The notes beneath the pieces were generated by a model. That model did not search any database and was not told where the DNA came from. It saw only the letters and a program-made list of their open reading frames with translations. The position numbers and the translations under genes were made by a program. From Diadema setosum (Eukaryota; Echinodermata; Echinoidea; Diadematoida; Diadematidae): a DNA stretch of 64,000 bases. This document shows, piece after piece, positions 10,441 to 24,100 of this stretch. The stretch lies in contig CM067077.1 of NCBI GenBank assembly GCA_033980235.1, positions 7,000,602 through 7,064,601 on the forward strand. Reading direction: 5' to 3'. The stretch's first letter is position 1; the number at the start of each line of letters is the position of its first letter.

Positions 10441-12081
10441 TGCCGGCAGTGACGCTATGGCACAAACACCCAAGCTCCGAAATTCTGACATTGTTATGTT
10501 AACGTAGTCCAAGGCGGACACGGCATGGCATAAATGAAAATAAGACATTATTCAGAGTCGTGAAGGTTCAGATGTGAGTTTCTTCAAGTTTTTCTCCTTC
10601 TTAGAGGGAAACAAAATTGAACTATTAAAAAGAAAAATAACACCTCATATCTGAACCCCCCCCCCCCCCGAGTATTATCTATCTTTCATTAACGAGAAAG
10701 CTCTTATAAAATATGAAAGAGCATGTAATTCTAAAAGGAATTCAACGTTTATTTGATGGAAATTGGTATTGGAATGGCTGAGATATCAGAAAAAAAACAA
10801 AAAAAAACAAAACAGAGGGATCCTCATAAAATGTGGGACCACCTTTTATTACGATTAATTTGTTTTACCTTGTTTTCGAATGTCTCAGCCATTCCAAGAC
10901 CGATTTCATCAAAGTAAACTTTGGATTCCTCTTCGAATTGTATGCTCTGCACTATTTCATGATTAGTTTCTTGGTATCTTGCAAAAAGTTAAAACCCCAA
11001 TCCTCAGTACCACCAATAGTATACACCATCCCTAGCAGTTGATGTCGTTCACCCTCCCACCCCCGAAAAAAAAAGAGAAAATTACAGCAGCAACAACAAC
11101 AACTTGCCAATATGACGAAGTGTTTCTATGTTTAAATGCAGAGAACTCAAATCAGTGTCAGTCTTTAATGGGCTCCTAGTAAAAATCAGATGTAGATAGG
11201 ATAAAATATCAGAAACGAATTATAACATATTTTGTACTTCTTCTAAATCATTGTGATTGTTTTCGTTTTCTTATTGTCCTTGATCATAACTATACGTAAT
11301 ATCCCTCTTACTTGAAATAAAGTCTATAATCGTCCAATTTCTTCAACAAATTAAAAAAAAAACATGAAAGTGGCATCACGTGAATGTGTCTGGATCATTT
11401 CGTCTTCCATGTCTACTGTATTTATGACCATTAAGGATATTTGACAGCTTACATAGAGAATCATAATATTGTATATGTATATACATTTTAATTCAATTCA
11501 AATGAATCTATTGTTAATTTTCTGCATTGAACATATTTTACAAATGAAATACAGTCATTTCTTTTTGTTTTGAAGACAATAAAGTATAGAGTGTGGACAT
11601 CCGGACATAAACGAGATATACATGTACAGACAATTGGAAACAAATCAGGATAAAGTGGATCTAATGATCTGACTGAATTATTGCGCATGTATTGGGAGTG
11701 TGAATGCAGAAGACTGTCGTCAATTAGGCATATAGCTTGAAGATACGACAGCCTTAAAAGAGCAGGAAAAAGTATGCGTACATTATATATATATAATGGA
11801 TGACAGAGGCGAACGGTATACGTGTATCAGCATCATCGCACTATATATATAAATATATATATATACACGTATATATATATATATATATATATGACTTCTT
11901 TCACAAAAAACATTATCCCAATTCACCGCTACGTGAATCTCATTAGAAGATCCAGCTGAGGCACGCGGCTGGTTATTATTCATAACTCTCTGCCCCAAAA
12001 AGGAACGTGTGCATAAAGTCAAAGAGTTGAAAGGTTGGTCCGTCGAGTATTCGAGCTTGGGTCTGCCTGAACCGCTATGAC

Positions 12082-12153
12082 GTCTCCGTGGCCGAGCGGT
12101 TAAGGCGTTGGCGTTCCATGCCAAAGACCCGGGTTCGAGTCCCGGCGGAGACC
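12082..12153 (+). tRNA. tRNA gene, anticodon TCC (Gly by anticodon), Leu/Ser-like D arm
   Basis: A 72-nt cloverleaf can be drawn with full pairing: acceptor GTCTCCG/CGGAGAC; D arm GCC-GAGCGGTTAA-GGC; anticodon stem TTGGC/GCCAA with loop GTTCCAT; 4-nt variable loop; T arm CCGGG-TTCGAGT-CCCGG. The anticodon at positions 34-36 is TCC, which reads GGA (Gly). Poly-T at 12156-12160 is a standard Pol III terminator directly after the gene, and the internal A and B boxes are intact, so it looks transcribable. The D arm (TGGCCGAGCGGTTAAGGCG) is the kind seen in tRNA-Leu and tRNA-Ser, not in ordinary tRNA-Gly, and the long variable arm of those classes is absent. The identity is therefore uncertain. 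Confidence 0.75.
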
Positions 12154-12155
12154 AA

Positions 12156-12160
12156 TTTTT
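12156..12160 (+). terminator. Pol III poly-T terminator of the tRNA
   Basis: TTTTT begins 2 nt after the CCAA that follows the discriminator base. Confidence 0.65.
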
Positions 12161-12264
12161 CAACTCTTGCGCTTTTCCGAAAAGGAGGAACAGTAAGAGG
12201 AATAATAATGTCAAAGCTACGCACCGATTTTCTCCTTCCTTTCTCATATCTCACATATATATAT

Positions 12265-12507
12265 GAAGAGTTTGTTTGCAAAAACCGATAAGTCCATATT
12301 TGCCATGTGGAGATATTTGCGATTAAAGGTCAAGAAAAATAAAGAGAATAATAAGAAAATTTTTGCTTCTTGTGACCATAACTTCAAAAATGTACCTTTA
12401 TATGTAGTGACCAATGTATCATTTAAAAGGTATTATTTTGTACTTTAAGACAGACATCGTACTTCAAAATCTTCAAAAATGGACTTTGCGGTTTTTGCAA
12501 CAAACTC

Positions 12508-12510
<3 letters not shown>
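12265..12510 (+). mobile_element. Palindromic MITE, GAAGAG family, copy 2
   Basis: GAAGAGTTTGTTTGC to AACAAACTCTTC, flanked on both sides by ATAT within an AT tract. It matches the copy at 9740-9988 along its length, including the CATAACTTCAAAAATGTACC block. Confidence 0.9.
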
Positions 12511-12556
<46 letters not shown>

Positions 12557-12979
12557 GTGCGATGATGCTGATACTCGTATCGTACGCCTCTGTCATCCTA
12601 GGAAGAATTATAGTCGAGATTATAGTCGAGACAATGTAATGATAATAAAAGATGTCGCATAAAGCCGGCTGGTGGGAAGCTTTCGACCTTGCTCTTCTTC
12701 AGCTTTATTATCTGTTTATAAAATGAAATATATGTTTTGAGCATAACAGATCTTGAGTCATGAACATAATACATTAAATACAAGTTCAGCATGAGTTTAC
12801 AGCTTCATAGCATACTTGGCAACATGCTATGAACCAGAGACGGATAGAAGAGCTTATAGGAGGACTCCTAAGCTCTTGTTATTCTTACAGTCCTTTTAAG
12901 ACCTCACACATGGTAAACCGAAAACCGAGCAAATGCTATGTACACCACCATGTAAACGCCTTGCTTCAAAAACCATTAC

Positions 12980-12987
12980 ATATATAT

Positions 12988-13049
<62 letters not shown>

Positions 13050-13140
13050 AACCTAAAATGGCATTATGCGCTTTCCTCGCCAGGATAAAGCGTTTTAATG
13101 CCATTTTAGGTTTTAATCTCATATATATATATTATATTAT
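12980..13140. repeat. AT microsatellite with internal hairpin
   Basis: A long TA run is followed by AAACCTAAAATGGCATTA, which is repeated in inverse about 30 bp later (TAATGCCATTTTAGGTTT). The CA run at 13198-13228 lies just downstream. Confidence 0.8.
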
Positions 13141-13193
13141 ATACGTTTCAGCGTTTCTTCATTAAGAAATAGAAAAACAAATGCACACATACA

Positions 13194-13231
<38 letters not shown>

Positions 13232-13239
13232 AATTTTTT

Positions 13240-14180
13240 TGATGAAGAAAATTCGAGGTATCAGTAAGGGGATCATTCATTACTCGGGGTAAATGGCATA
13301 TTCGGGAAAACCGCTACGTGGCAATGATATTATGAAATATGTATAACCTTTCACGTCTATGCATTCGGCTAGTACGTCATTGTTCAAATATCTGTCACTT
13401 GTTACAGTTGACAATGTGTTTGACGACTGTTTCTTATGATAGCGATAAAATGTCACGGCAATTACTTCATACATGCCCTAGGTCAATAAACGAAATCCAT
13501 AAACATATTGGGTCATGAATCATGCTGTTGGGTAAACAAAATTGTTCTTCAAAGGAATGTAAAAATTGATGAGCTCCTGTGAATACGTGTCATCGAAATG
13601 CCTGAAAATACCACAGCAATAATAACAATTTGCACCTTTGTTTACACATATTTCATTTTTTTTTTTAAAGCTATCAAGCTTTTGATAATAAATGAATAAT
13701 CTTCCCTTTACCAACAAACTGTAAAATCAAAGGAACATGCAAGGCCATAAATTATGTAGTCGTATTGAAATACGCATTGAACGTGTCATGATTACAGCTA
13801 TAATACTCACACATTGACGTCAACACATGACGAGGAGGACCATCCCAGGCCTGACAAGGAACTGGTGCACACAACCGTACAACCTCAAAATGGTTAGAAG
13901 GGTTCACTCGACATCGTCTTCGGAAGACACTTTACACCAGCAGAGGACGATTGAGAGCGAAACATATTCGCAAGCATGACCCCGAAGACGCTCGACTATA
14001 GAGTTCAACAAAGACTAGGTCATGGAGTAATTACAACTCGTTCATCTTAATGACGGAAATACATGTGTTTAAATTTCTTTATTCATCAACCTTTCCTATG
14101 GATATTTCGGATGTAAAACAATGTACTGAGTAAATACACGGAGATTTAAGTCGTCAATGAGCAAGGATCGATCAATGAAA
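13240..14180. other. Intergenic sequence upstream of gene B
   Basis: Non-repetitive at the level I can see and with no exon candidate. It should contain the 5' regulatory region of gene B. Confidence 0.4.
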
Positions 14181-14185
14181 ACTGC

Positions 14186-14193
14186 TATATAAG
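14186..14193 (+). promoter_or_regulatory. TATA-like box upstream of gene B
   Basis: TATATAAG lies 28 bp before the ATG. Standard spacing (TSS about 25-30 bp downstream) would put transcription start almost on the ATG at 14221, so the 5' UTR would be very short, or initiation occurs elsewhere, or translation starts at the in-frame ATG at 14254. Confidence 0.4.
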
Positions 14194-14220
14194 CGTTTAT
14201 CAATACATACCGAATGAATC

Positions 14221-14299
14221 ATGTCTACCACTACAGTGCTGAGAACTACGTTTATGCTTCTCTTTTCAACGATGTTGGTTGTTGCAGATGCAATCTCAG
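14221..14299 (+). CDS. Gene B exon 1: signal peptide
   Basis: ATG has A at -3 and opens [20 protein letters not shown], then VADAIS; a short basic start, a hydrophobic core and a small-residue cleavage region (likely after VADA). The donor GTAGAG at 14300 leaves phase 1. The in-frame ATG at residue 12 would still give a usable signal peptide. Confidence 0.8.
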
Positions 14300-17200
14300 G
14301 TAGAGTACATTAATCCATGTCTCTTTTTCCTTGTGAATTTGGAGAAATTTCGAATGTTTAATGACTATTGAGCAACAATGCAATGTGGGGATGATAGAAA
14401 AATATTGCTACAAAATACATAAACGCGTAATAGCCAATAATCTGAACTTTGATAGTCCATTTTTATTTTAGACTTTCGTTATCAATAACAATGGTGGAGT
14501 AACTATTATCATCCTTGAAACTATATCAACCTTCACCGTTAATGTGAAGATTTAGCACGAAATGGCACCAATAACTGTTACAATATCAAAATATTGTTTA
14601 GATGTAATAACATTCCTTACCATAATCATCGGCATTCTTTAGAATGATGCCAAACGCAGAAAACTTTATGAAAAAATGGATATATTGATGTATATTGACT
14701 GCTTACCTATTATAGTATCTTCGTAATTACGCGTTGTTAAAATGTCATCTGAACGAGGAGAGCCAAAATACATTTTAGAAAGTCGGAGGGCTTTTAAGCC
14801 ACTAAAAATAATATTGTAGTTTGAAGTGTGTGTCAAGTAACACTCAAAAGGGATTAAACGCCATTCGAAAGCAAGTTTTTGCACCCTGCAAACCCTCATA
14901 TATAGGCCAATGTAATCTAATATTTAATTCCTCCAATGTATTGCAATCCCAATCTATGCCCCCATGTCATAAAGAAAGAGTCGGCGGCAAAAAAAAAAAA
15001 AAAATGCCACAGTAAAAAATCGTAAGTAATATATAGGGTATCTAACTTCAGCGGTTAATTGTCAGTGGCAATAACACCAGGAATTGAATATGCAGTCGTT
15101 ATTGATATTCAACTAACTAGTTTGGTTGATCTGGTTTGGTTTGGTTTATTTCAGCATTATATTTCACCATGAACAATGACAAATTAATACAAGTTGACAC
15201 AGAGAATACAGGAAAAAAAAAAGTAAAACATACAAATCAATACAGAAAATAATTGTCAATTTCATAACAACATTGTTCCTATTAAATACATGTAAATTTA
15301 AAGCAAATTTACATGGTGCATGCTGTAGTCGTATGGGAAAAAGAAAAAAAAAACAGAAAGCAATACAGGGGGTAATTGATGGTGTAAGACTTACAAATAA
15401 GTGGCTTATATTTCTATATTCCGAAGATTATACCTCGTTAGTTTAAAGGTTTCTTCGGCCTCTATTGAAATAAAGTTCGTTATTCCTGAGTTTCGTCATT
15501 AAAAAATTTCGTTTATACCCAGTATGAGAAAAAGAAATGTAATTTCGGAGGTTCGTTGATGATGCCTTTTTTAAATTTCAATTTTTTTATGTGTTTATGT
15601 TTTTATAACTTCGAGCTGAATAGCCTTTGGAATAATGATCTGTGTTAAACAGGGTAGTCCTATTCAAGGCTTGCTTTTCAAGGGAGACCTTCAGCAACTA
15701 ATCACATTCAAGTAATATGTTTCAATAAAAATTATATACATAACAATCATATATAAACACAAGATTATATAAGTATATACAACAATGAATTTCATAAGAT
15801 TGGAAAAAATATGTACACAGATAAATAGAAAGAGAGATAGAGAGAGAACGAGAGATAAAGCTAGAAAGAAAGAAGACGCGAAGAATACATGTATGCAACT
15901 TGTAAAATCCAAAGTAGTCTCTCCCCCGAGATAACAGCCATCAGTAGAACATGATTATTATGTTGTATGGATGGCTATTGTCTGGAGAGGAAAATCCATA
16001 AAACTATACGCAGGAGGCGTTTTGAATTCTTCCAAATAGATGTATCTAGCCAAGTCTCAGATAATGGCATTTTATGACCTTCTAACAAACAATTTATGTC
16101 GCCTGTTTTATTTTTAAGACTTCTACACTCAAATGACACAATGAGGGAACAAATATGTATAACGATAAAAAATGATACCTTCTTTCCTCACATGTGGATT
16201 GAGCTGTTAAACGGTAAAAACACTCAAGGATCAACAGTCTTTCGATTAAAGCTTTTAGATGATGTATGTGTGCGTGCAATATGTGCACGTTATAAATCTG
16301 TCTCTATCAACTTGGCCGTGAATTTATGAAGATTTATTGAAACAACTACAATTAAATTTTAATATGCTGACATAAACAGAAAATCTGCATATAAACGGGA
16401 GACATGCTAACGGTCGAGGTCCATAACACAGCAATACTCAAGATATGGGTGTATAACATGATACACAATCTTTGCAGTCATGATAAAGGTTGAATCTATA
16501 GCTCCAATGGAGCAGGTTGTTAGCAGACCATTCTATCCAATCGTGCGACTTTTACAAAACGTGTGCTCAGAGGAGATGCTGATCCCACCGTAGACTATTC
16601 ATACAACATAACAAGACAAATGATTTGTGAGTTTTTGATTAATTAGTCAAAATGTCCTCCCAATCCCCCCCCCCCCCAACACACCCCGCCAAAAGAAAAT
16701 TAATGAACAAAGAACAGTGTTGATGATAGTAATACAACGATTATTAATCACTGGTAGGCCCTATAGCTATTTTGCTCACCATTCTATGCATAATGATGTT
16801 TGCATTCAGCTTGGATGGGATGATCCTCCCCCTTTTTTTTTCTTTAAATTTAATAACTCACCGATTCTCTTGAATTTGAAAAGCTTGCCAACGTCCGGTC
16901 TTCAACAACCCATTTGGAGTCATTGTAGTCCCAGAACAAGAGAACTACACAGACTGGTCTAGGATTGACTTGACCTGTGCGAATGACACCACACCATCGG
17001 TGCCTGATTACTCTTACTGCAAGGCACCAAATTATACATGGGCACCCGATGTTTCGACCTTTACATGTCTAGGTAGGTTTGAATCATTTGTTACAAATTC
17101 TCATGGTATGCAAACGTCGGAGATCCTATACTCTCTTTCCTTTAAACTCTCAGATAAATCTTTTGGTATCCATTGATCCTCGCGAAAGCATTTTGTGTTT

Positions 17201-20200
17201 CTTTTTTCTTAATTTCCTTGACCTGTTTACATAGATGCTTGTGTGTGTTACTTTATCCTCATACAAGTGTATGTGTTACTTTATCCTCATATTCAAAAGC
17301 TATACATAATAATATGTATTTATATTTATAATTTCACAGACTCTGACATCCCGGTTTCTTTTGCAGTTGTTGTAATTGTTGTTGCCACTGATCTGTTCGA
17401 TTATAATCTAGGCATCTTTGTGCATAAAAATTCCACTTATGATCTACCTGCTGTTTTTCTTCACATGTTTCAAAGAAACTACTCATTTCACAGCTATCCC
17501 ACCTGCCAACAAGACGATTATCACCTTCCACGTACTCGCACAATGTTCGAGAAAAAAAAAATTATGTATGCGGGGCCGAAATACTGGAACGATCTCCCCC
17601 GACAACTCACAGGTTGTTTATCACTATCGACATTCAAATGCAAATTGAGACAGTACTTATTGAATAACGACATCAATTAAAGGCCGTGTCACACCTTTCC
17701 GGGCAAGCCTTGCGTGCGACTTGCAAAGAACAATTTTGACTATCCGTAGGTCCCCGTAGATGATCCGCGCATGACAGTACCTAGTCTAGCTTCTGGACTC
17801 TTTTTACTCGTAGGGTGATTCAGTGTACGCGACAAGCCGTATGAGGGCGTGACACCCGAGGATTGCGATACGCCGAGAACTGCGATACCCGAGAATCGTT
17901 GGGCGCGCAGTCTCTCGATTATCGCATTCAGAAAATTTGCGCCCTCTCTTGGTCGCACCAAGGAAAAGGGGACGGAGCCCAGACTAGACAGTACCTAGCG
18001 CGTTTCTCAACCGTAGTCGCCTGGAGGTGCGCACGCATATTTTTTTTACCCGCAACAATGTTTAGGCCCTGTCACACCTCTCCGGGCAAGCTACTCGGGC
18101 TTTTTACGTGTAGGGATTTTTTAGCATACCGGATATTCCTGAGGACGGAAAAGGATTTGAGCGAGTCAACGCGTGTGTCTTACTTGCTGGACGCGTTCTA
18201 CTTGAATTATACTTGCGAGTATACTGTATGACCTTTGTACCAGTCGCTTGGGGGCTGACAACTCAGTGAAGGAATTCCTCTGATGGAATGGCTGAAATCC
18301 CACAGAATTTCATCATCTTGGCTGCATACGGGACTGCGAAGTACCTGCGTGGGAGTCCACTGGGAAGTGCTGCCGCTAAGGGCCTCTTACTGGCGTTCTG
18401 CGTGGACCTCTCCGGGCATTCCCGCGACTCACCCGGAAAAAGTTTTGGTCATGCTCAAAACTTGGCTGCGGTTAAATCGGACTTGCGTGAGCACTTCCGG
18501 GCAACTACAGGCGAGATACGCGCTAGATACTGTCAGGTGCGGACCAACTGCAGAGAGCTCCGGGGAGTAAATTTGTTTCCCCGCAAGTCAGGCCGCAAAA
18601 CTTCCCCAGATAGGTATGACAAGGCATGAATGAAAATTGCAAACATTCTTGTTCGCCCGCTTAAAATCTTCTACGTGCTGGAAACTACCTCCTCGCCACA
18701 AGCCCGGGTAGCTTGCCCGGAACGGTGTGACACGGCCTTAAGTAAATGGGATTTTTCTATGTTGTTCAGGATAGCTATCCCACTATACTGTACTGCATGG
18801 TTGGTGTCATGTTAAATCAGACATGAACCCAGCTGTTTGCGCTCTCATTCTCCCACAATGTTCGGAATTCCTCCTTCTTTAAAGACATTGGGGCGTGGTA
18901 ACAACTGGTATTATGTTTTCACTGCACTGCAACTGGTTGTTTGATTTTTTTTTTTTTTTTGTCTGGATTTGTAGGTTCTGGGATTGTGTTCTCTTCCCTC
19001 TACTTCTTCGTCTCTTCTTAAGACACGAAATGTATGCTTTTTTAAAACTGTCTATAAACCGTATATCATTGTCATTATACACTGTAGATTCACATTTGTT
19101 ATTACTGCCAAAATGATAACGCGTCATCCGCTACAGCATGTGGCTTATCCGACTATCAGACCTGCATGAGAGAAGAATTTGCAATATCCCTGTGTATTTG
19201 TATTTTTTTTTTGTATTTTTTTTTTTCTCTACGTTTCGGTCATATTTTGTTGTACCCGTGCTCCTCATCTCAATCTTAGCTCGAATGTAATTGGGACCCA
19301 CGCTCCACAACCTTGCTTCTTAGTAGGTTCCTTCATATTTCCTTAGCTTTCATTTCCATATTCCAACTTTTATAGATCGACCACTATGTTTCATATGTTT
19401 ACAGTACTCTAGATATGTATGCTAGCTGGATATTATGTAATAGGCCCTATTTCATTTTGTAACATTATGCCTCCTATCTGGATATCATGTATTATTCAAT
19501 TTTGCTACATTTGATATGTTTTTTCATTATTCATTGAGAAATATGAAATAGTTACGACATTTACGTGAAGTAAACATGGTCGATACACACACACACACAC
19601 ACACACAGACACAAACAAGGATTGATCTTGGCAAGTGTGTAATAATGTGACAGTGTAGACATACAAACACATTGGAGGACGTACTCCATAGTTTAACATG
19701 TGTGATGTTTGTCTCTACATGTTTCCATATTTTATATGAGTCTGTAAACAACTGTTCAGCACATACAATTTATGCAAAATATGGAGAATCTATTTATCCC
19801 TTTTTAATATCGAATGCATGCAACTACTAATTTTTAACACTTTTTTGACGTGCACACTTCATTTAAAAAACAGAAAAAGGGTAAAGTTCTCAATTAAGAT
19901 AATACAGATAGACAATGTCATTGTTATATAAGACAATTGAAATTTATTTCATGATTGGTTGCGATTGTTGCATTTGTGTCTATATAAAGGGCAATGTTTG
20001 ACTTCCGACATCGATGATGACATCAAAGTAACAATTTCTTCCACTGACGGATACAGCTATGGAGATCAACCTATTGACGATGGAACAACGGTTTATCTCT
20101 CCTGTGCTGTTCCTGGAAATTTCATCGGAGAAAACAGCGCACTTTGCTCAAACGGAACTCTTGGGGACCCAGCATCACAATATTGTGCAGGTATGCGATG

Positions 20201-20785
20201 AAACTCAAATGTATACCAACAACGGTGCCAAGTTCCACTCAACTTATATTATACTTTCGTTCACTTTTGTGTGTGTGTGTACTGTTCCTGGCAATTTTCA
20301 AGTGGATGACAGTGTATCTTGTTCAAACGGAACGCTTGAGGACTCAGCATCATACACTTTTGTAATACTGTGAAGGTGTGCGGTGGGGGTCCGTGTACCA
20401 GTACCGGTGCCAGATATCTTTGGGCTGCATGAGACATGCAGTGTATGTCTTTTTTTTTTTCCTCAAGAAAATAACCCCTTTTGCACTTGAATGAATGAAA
20501 GCATGGTTCAGGTAATACGATTTGAAATCCTCATCATTGCCTAATACAGGTGCCGTATGACGGTGATGGATATCCCTATAGTTTGATGCAGCACTAAATC
20601 AATCCGGCAACTTTCGTAATCTGTGTTCACTTCTATATAAATGTTGAGAATATATGAAGAGATGTTGTTCTTGCCCACCATTAGATAATAGTTCAATCCA
20701 TTATTTTGATGGGTCTGATATTTCAGAATCTGCCCTTTGAAAAATCCATGTCTGGCGACGTTTTGGTGGTTTTGTAATAAAGGGT

Positions 20786-20823
<38 letters not shown>

Positions 20824-20825
20824 AT

Positions 20826-20919
<94 letters not shown>

Positions 20920-21005
20920 TTATATCCGTTGGGAATATATATTTTGTTGAGGATTGGGGAGAGCATATTAGGCGTACCAGACAAGGCACCAAAACACAGG
21001 TACGC

Positions 21006-21056
<51 letters not shown>

Positions 21057-21094
21057 AAACAAGAAAGGAAAAACTGACCAGAAACATATAATGA

Positions 21095-21174
<80 letters not shown>

Positions 21175-24100
21175 ACACATACGTACACACATGCACGATA
21201 ATTAACCCTTAAACATAACAACACACTGAAGCTCATGTCGCAGCATAGACGTGCCCCTAAGTCATTACTTATCTCAGGATCGACTGAAACACATTGAATG
21301 AAAAAAAAAAGAAACTTTTTTTACAATGCGATAACTTGATCCTTTCTGTGGCTATGAGACAAATTCTCCCAAATTCATCACAAAACCAATGCGCAGGTAA
21401 CGCTCAGAGTGAACAAAAAGTAGAAATTTTCCCACAGTCACACAGCAGCTGTGAGAAATTAGCGAAAGTTAGAAAGAAAGTAACAAATATTTGTAAGGTT
21501 AAATTAGAAAGAGGAACGTTATGAACTATTTTTGTTTACATTCTAAAAAAAAAATCGTATATATTACAATCTAGCAATAAAGAGACTTCTGAACATTTTG
21601 CAGTCACGAGAATTTCATTAGTAAAAAAAAAAAAAAATCCCAACAAAACAAAAATGCTATGTATGAGCAACAAAAGACCTACTGAAAGGAGAAATAGCAC
21701 CTATATAGCGATAGCAAAGTGGAGAAACATCATGAAAATAAAGCTTCAAATTCTCTTGGATTTCTAAGCTTTGAACCACCAAACAATGATGCCATATTAC
21801 AACATGTCATGTAAGGTAAACACAACAGCAACAACTTCAAAATACGCGAATAAACAAATAAAGAGTTGCCACTTCCCTTTTATGATGATACAGGTCATTT
21901 ACAATGATGATGAAAACATATTCGAACACATAATGTAATGTGATTTCGAAAATTGTCGTGGAGACGGATACTTACAAACAAAGTCGCTGCCGATTTATTT
22001 TAACGTTTTGATACCACTTCTATATCTTTCCAAGACCTTTCACAAAGTTTACATTCACCTTCAAAATTATCCGGACAAAAAATTTTATACCCTGGTTTAA
22101 ACTATGGGAAGTTATGTAATCCATGTTAGCATTCCAACAAATAACCTACCACCACCCGTCAGCAAACGTGGACAAAATTATGTCTATACCGTCCTTACTT
22201 CTCGATACGGTGGCGAAAAATATTATAATCATAATAATTCCCAACCTTTCTTTCGATATTAGTGACGAAAAATATTACTTAAACTATATCTTATGATGAT
22301 TTGAAAAGTAGCCTACCATTTAAATTCATGAAGTTCATAAAATCGAGTACTGCGAAATTATCCACATTCATGAAATTCTTCAGTCGAGATGTTCTCATTG
22401 CAACTGATTGACAAATTGCCGTATATCGTCGTATATAAGCACTGAAGTGACGAGTGTTTTAGTAGTTAGTACCATGATAAAAGATCATGGGCGTATATAC
22501 TCGAGCAGGATTCGAACCTACGACCTCCTGATCACCAGACAGGCATCATCTTTTTGATTCTTTTTTTTTCTACATCTGTGATCTTTTGTGTTTCATTTCA
22601 TATTATGACGTATGTTTCACTACCCAGGTGTATGAAATGTGACCGTGCATCACAAAATGAACAAAAAGTTGCACGCACTGATTTTGTGTGAGGATTGAAA
22701 ATAGGTGAAAAGAGTCAATTTGGTCAATCTTGACTTTTTTTACATTTTCTAAAAGAGCAAGACCTCTTCTACGTTTTGCTAAAATTTGGGATCATATAAC
22801 GAAGAGAAAAGTGTGTTTTTAGCAGTTTAGCTCGAACATTTTTTTTTTTTTAAGAATAGTGTGATCAGGCGTGTCTTGAGAGTCCCCTTTTCATTTCCTT
22901 ACAACCCTGTACATACTTTTCACTTTCAGCTCTTATAACTTTAGAAAAGATGACGCTACTGCTTTAAAAGTTGGCATTAATTACGGACAGAATTTCTTGA
23001 TAAAGCAAGCCCAATTTCAGCTTAATCTAATAATCCCTTCATTGTTGTTACTACGGTGGTTTACATCCTTTTTTGTCCCATTCATCGCACAGCTAGCACG
23101 GCTTGGTAAAGATTAAAGGCATAATTTACCATTTGCAGATGAAAGTAATAGTGCTATGAAATAGTTCTAAAATGTGAGTTAGGGATAGAAACAACCACTG
23201 TCAAAATTTGAATCCGTATAATCGATGTTAAGTGTTGTTAAATACACAAAATGTGAACAATAGTTATAATAAAAAAAAATGTCCAGACTAAACCGTATAC
23301 AGTTACGGTTTATTGAGAAAAACCCTGATATCTCCTTATATTTTAGGTTTTATTGCAAATATTTCATATGGTAGGATGTTTTATGATACAACAGACCTAC
23401 ACATATGCATCAAATATGATCTCTTGAAAATTTTTGAAATCACTGCTCCCAAAGGTAAACTGGACCTTTAAGCGCTTGGATAGACTCTGTGCTTCGAAAC
23501 CTCTTTTCTTACTTCACACTTTTCCAGAGTGTGTGCTTTCTTTCCAATATTTAGATAGATTAGGAGAGTCCATTTAAATCGAGTTATACATCATTTTAAA
23601 GCTTAAAGTCTGCTCTCTCAGAATATGCTCTTATCTAGAAATCTATATCTAAAGACTTTTTGTTGGTTTTGTGATGTAAGGTCACAAATGACATCTGGTA
23701 ATATATAGCTAACGATAATTGTATGATTTGTTGTAAGAATAATGTTTACATGAAATGAATTATTCTGGGTTAATGAAATGCGCGATACTCAACTATCTGA
23801 CCATGTTGGAAGTGTACCGTAATTGTATATTATGCTTTTTTCTTTTAATGTGTCTACAATGTATGTATTTCGTAACGTACGGTGTTGTATGTGTAGGACC
23901 TCTGAGAATAACAGTGTTTAGCCACTGACAGAGCTACTCTACTGAAACAAAACAAACAATCAAATAGATAAATAGATAGATAGATAAATAGGTAGATAAA
24001 AATAAATAAATAAATAAATAGATTTCCACTAGACCACCGAGCTTCCGCCAGACAGCAAGTGTTGGCTCTAATCCTTACGTCGATGTAGGGCAATTTGTCA

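Larger units (their letters stand above)
11798..12598. mobile_element. Inverted-repeat element enclosing a tRNA gene
   Basis: GGATGACAGAGGCG at 11798 and CGCCTCTGTCATCC ending 12598 are reverse complements. The match continues inward for about 50 bp (TATCAGCATCATCGCACTATAT on the left). The 0.8-kb interior holds the tRNA at 12082-12153, a second MITE (12265-12510) and long AT microsatellites. It may be a composite transposon or a foldback caused by AT-tract rearrangement. Confidence 0.6.

Noticed and set aside
12088..12291. Protein-coding ORFs over the tRNA gene
   Set aside because: They overlap a full cloverleaf and a MITE on both strands with no domain.
20541..21236. Long ORFs on both strands rich in Ile/Tyr or Thr/His
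   Set aside because: They are translations of TA and CA microsatellites, not proteins.
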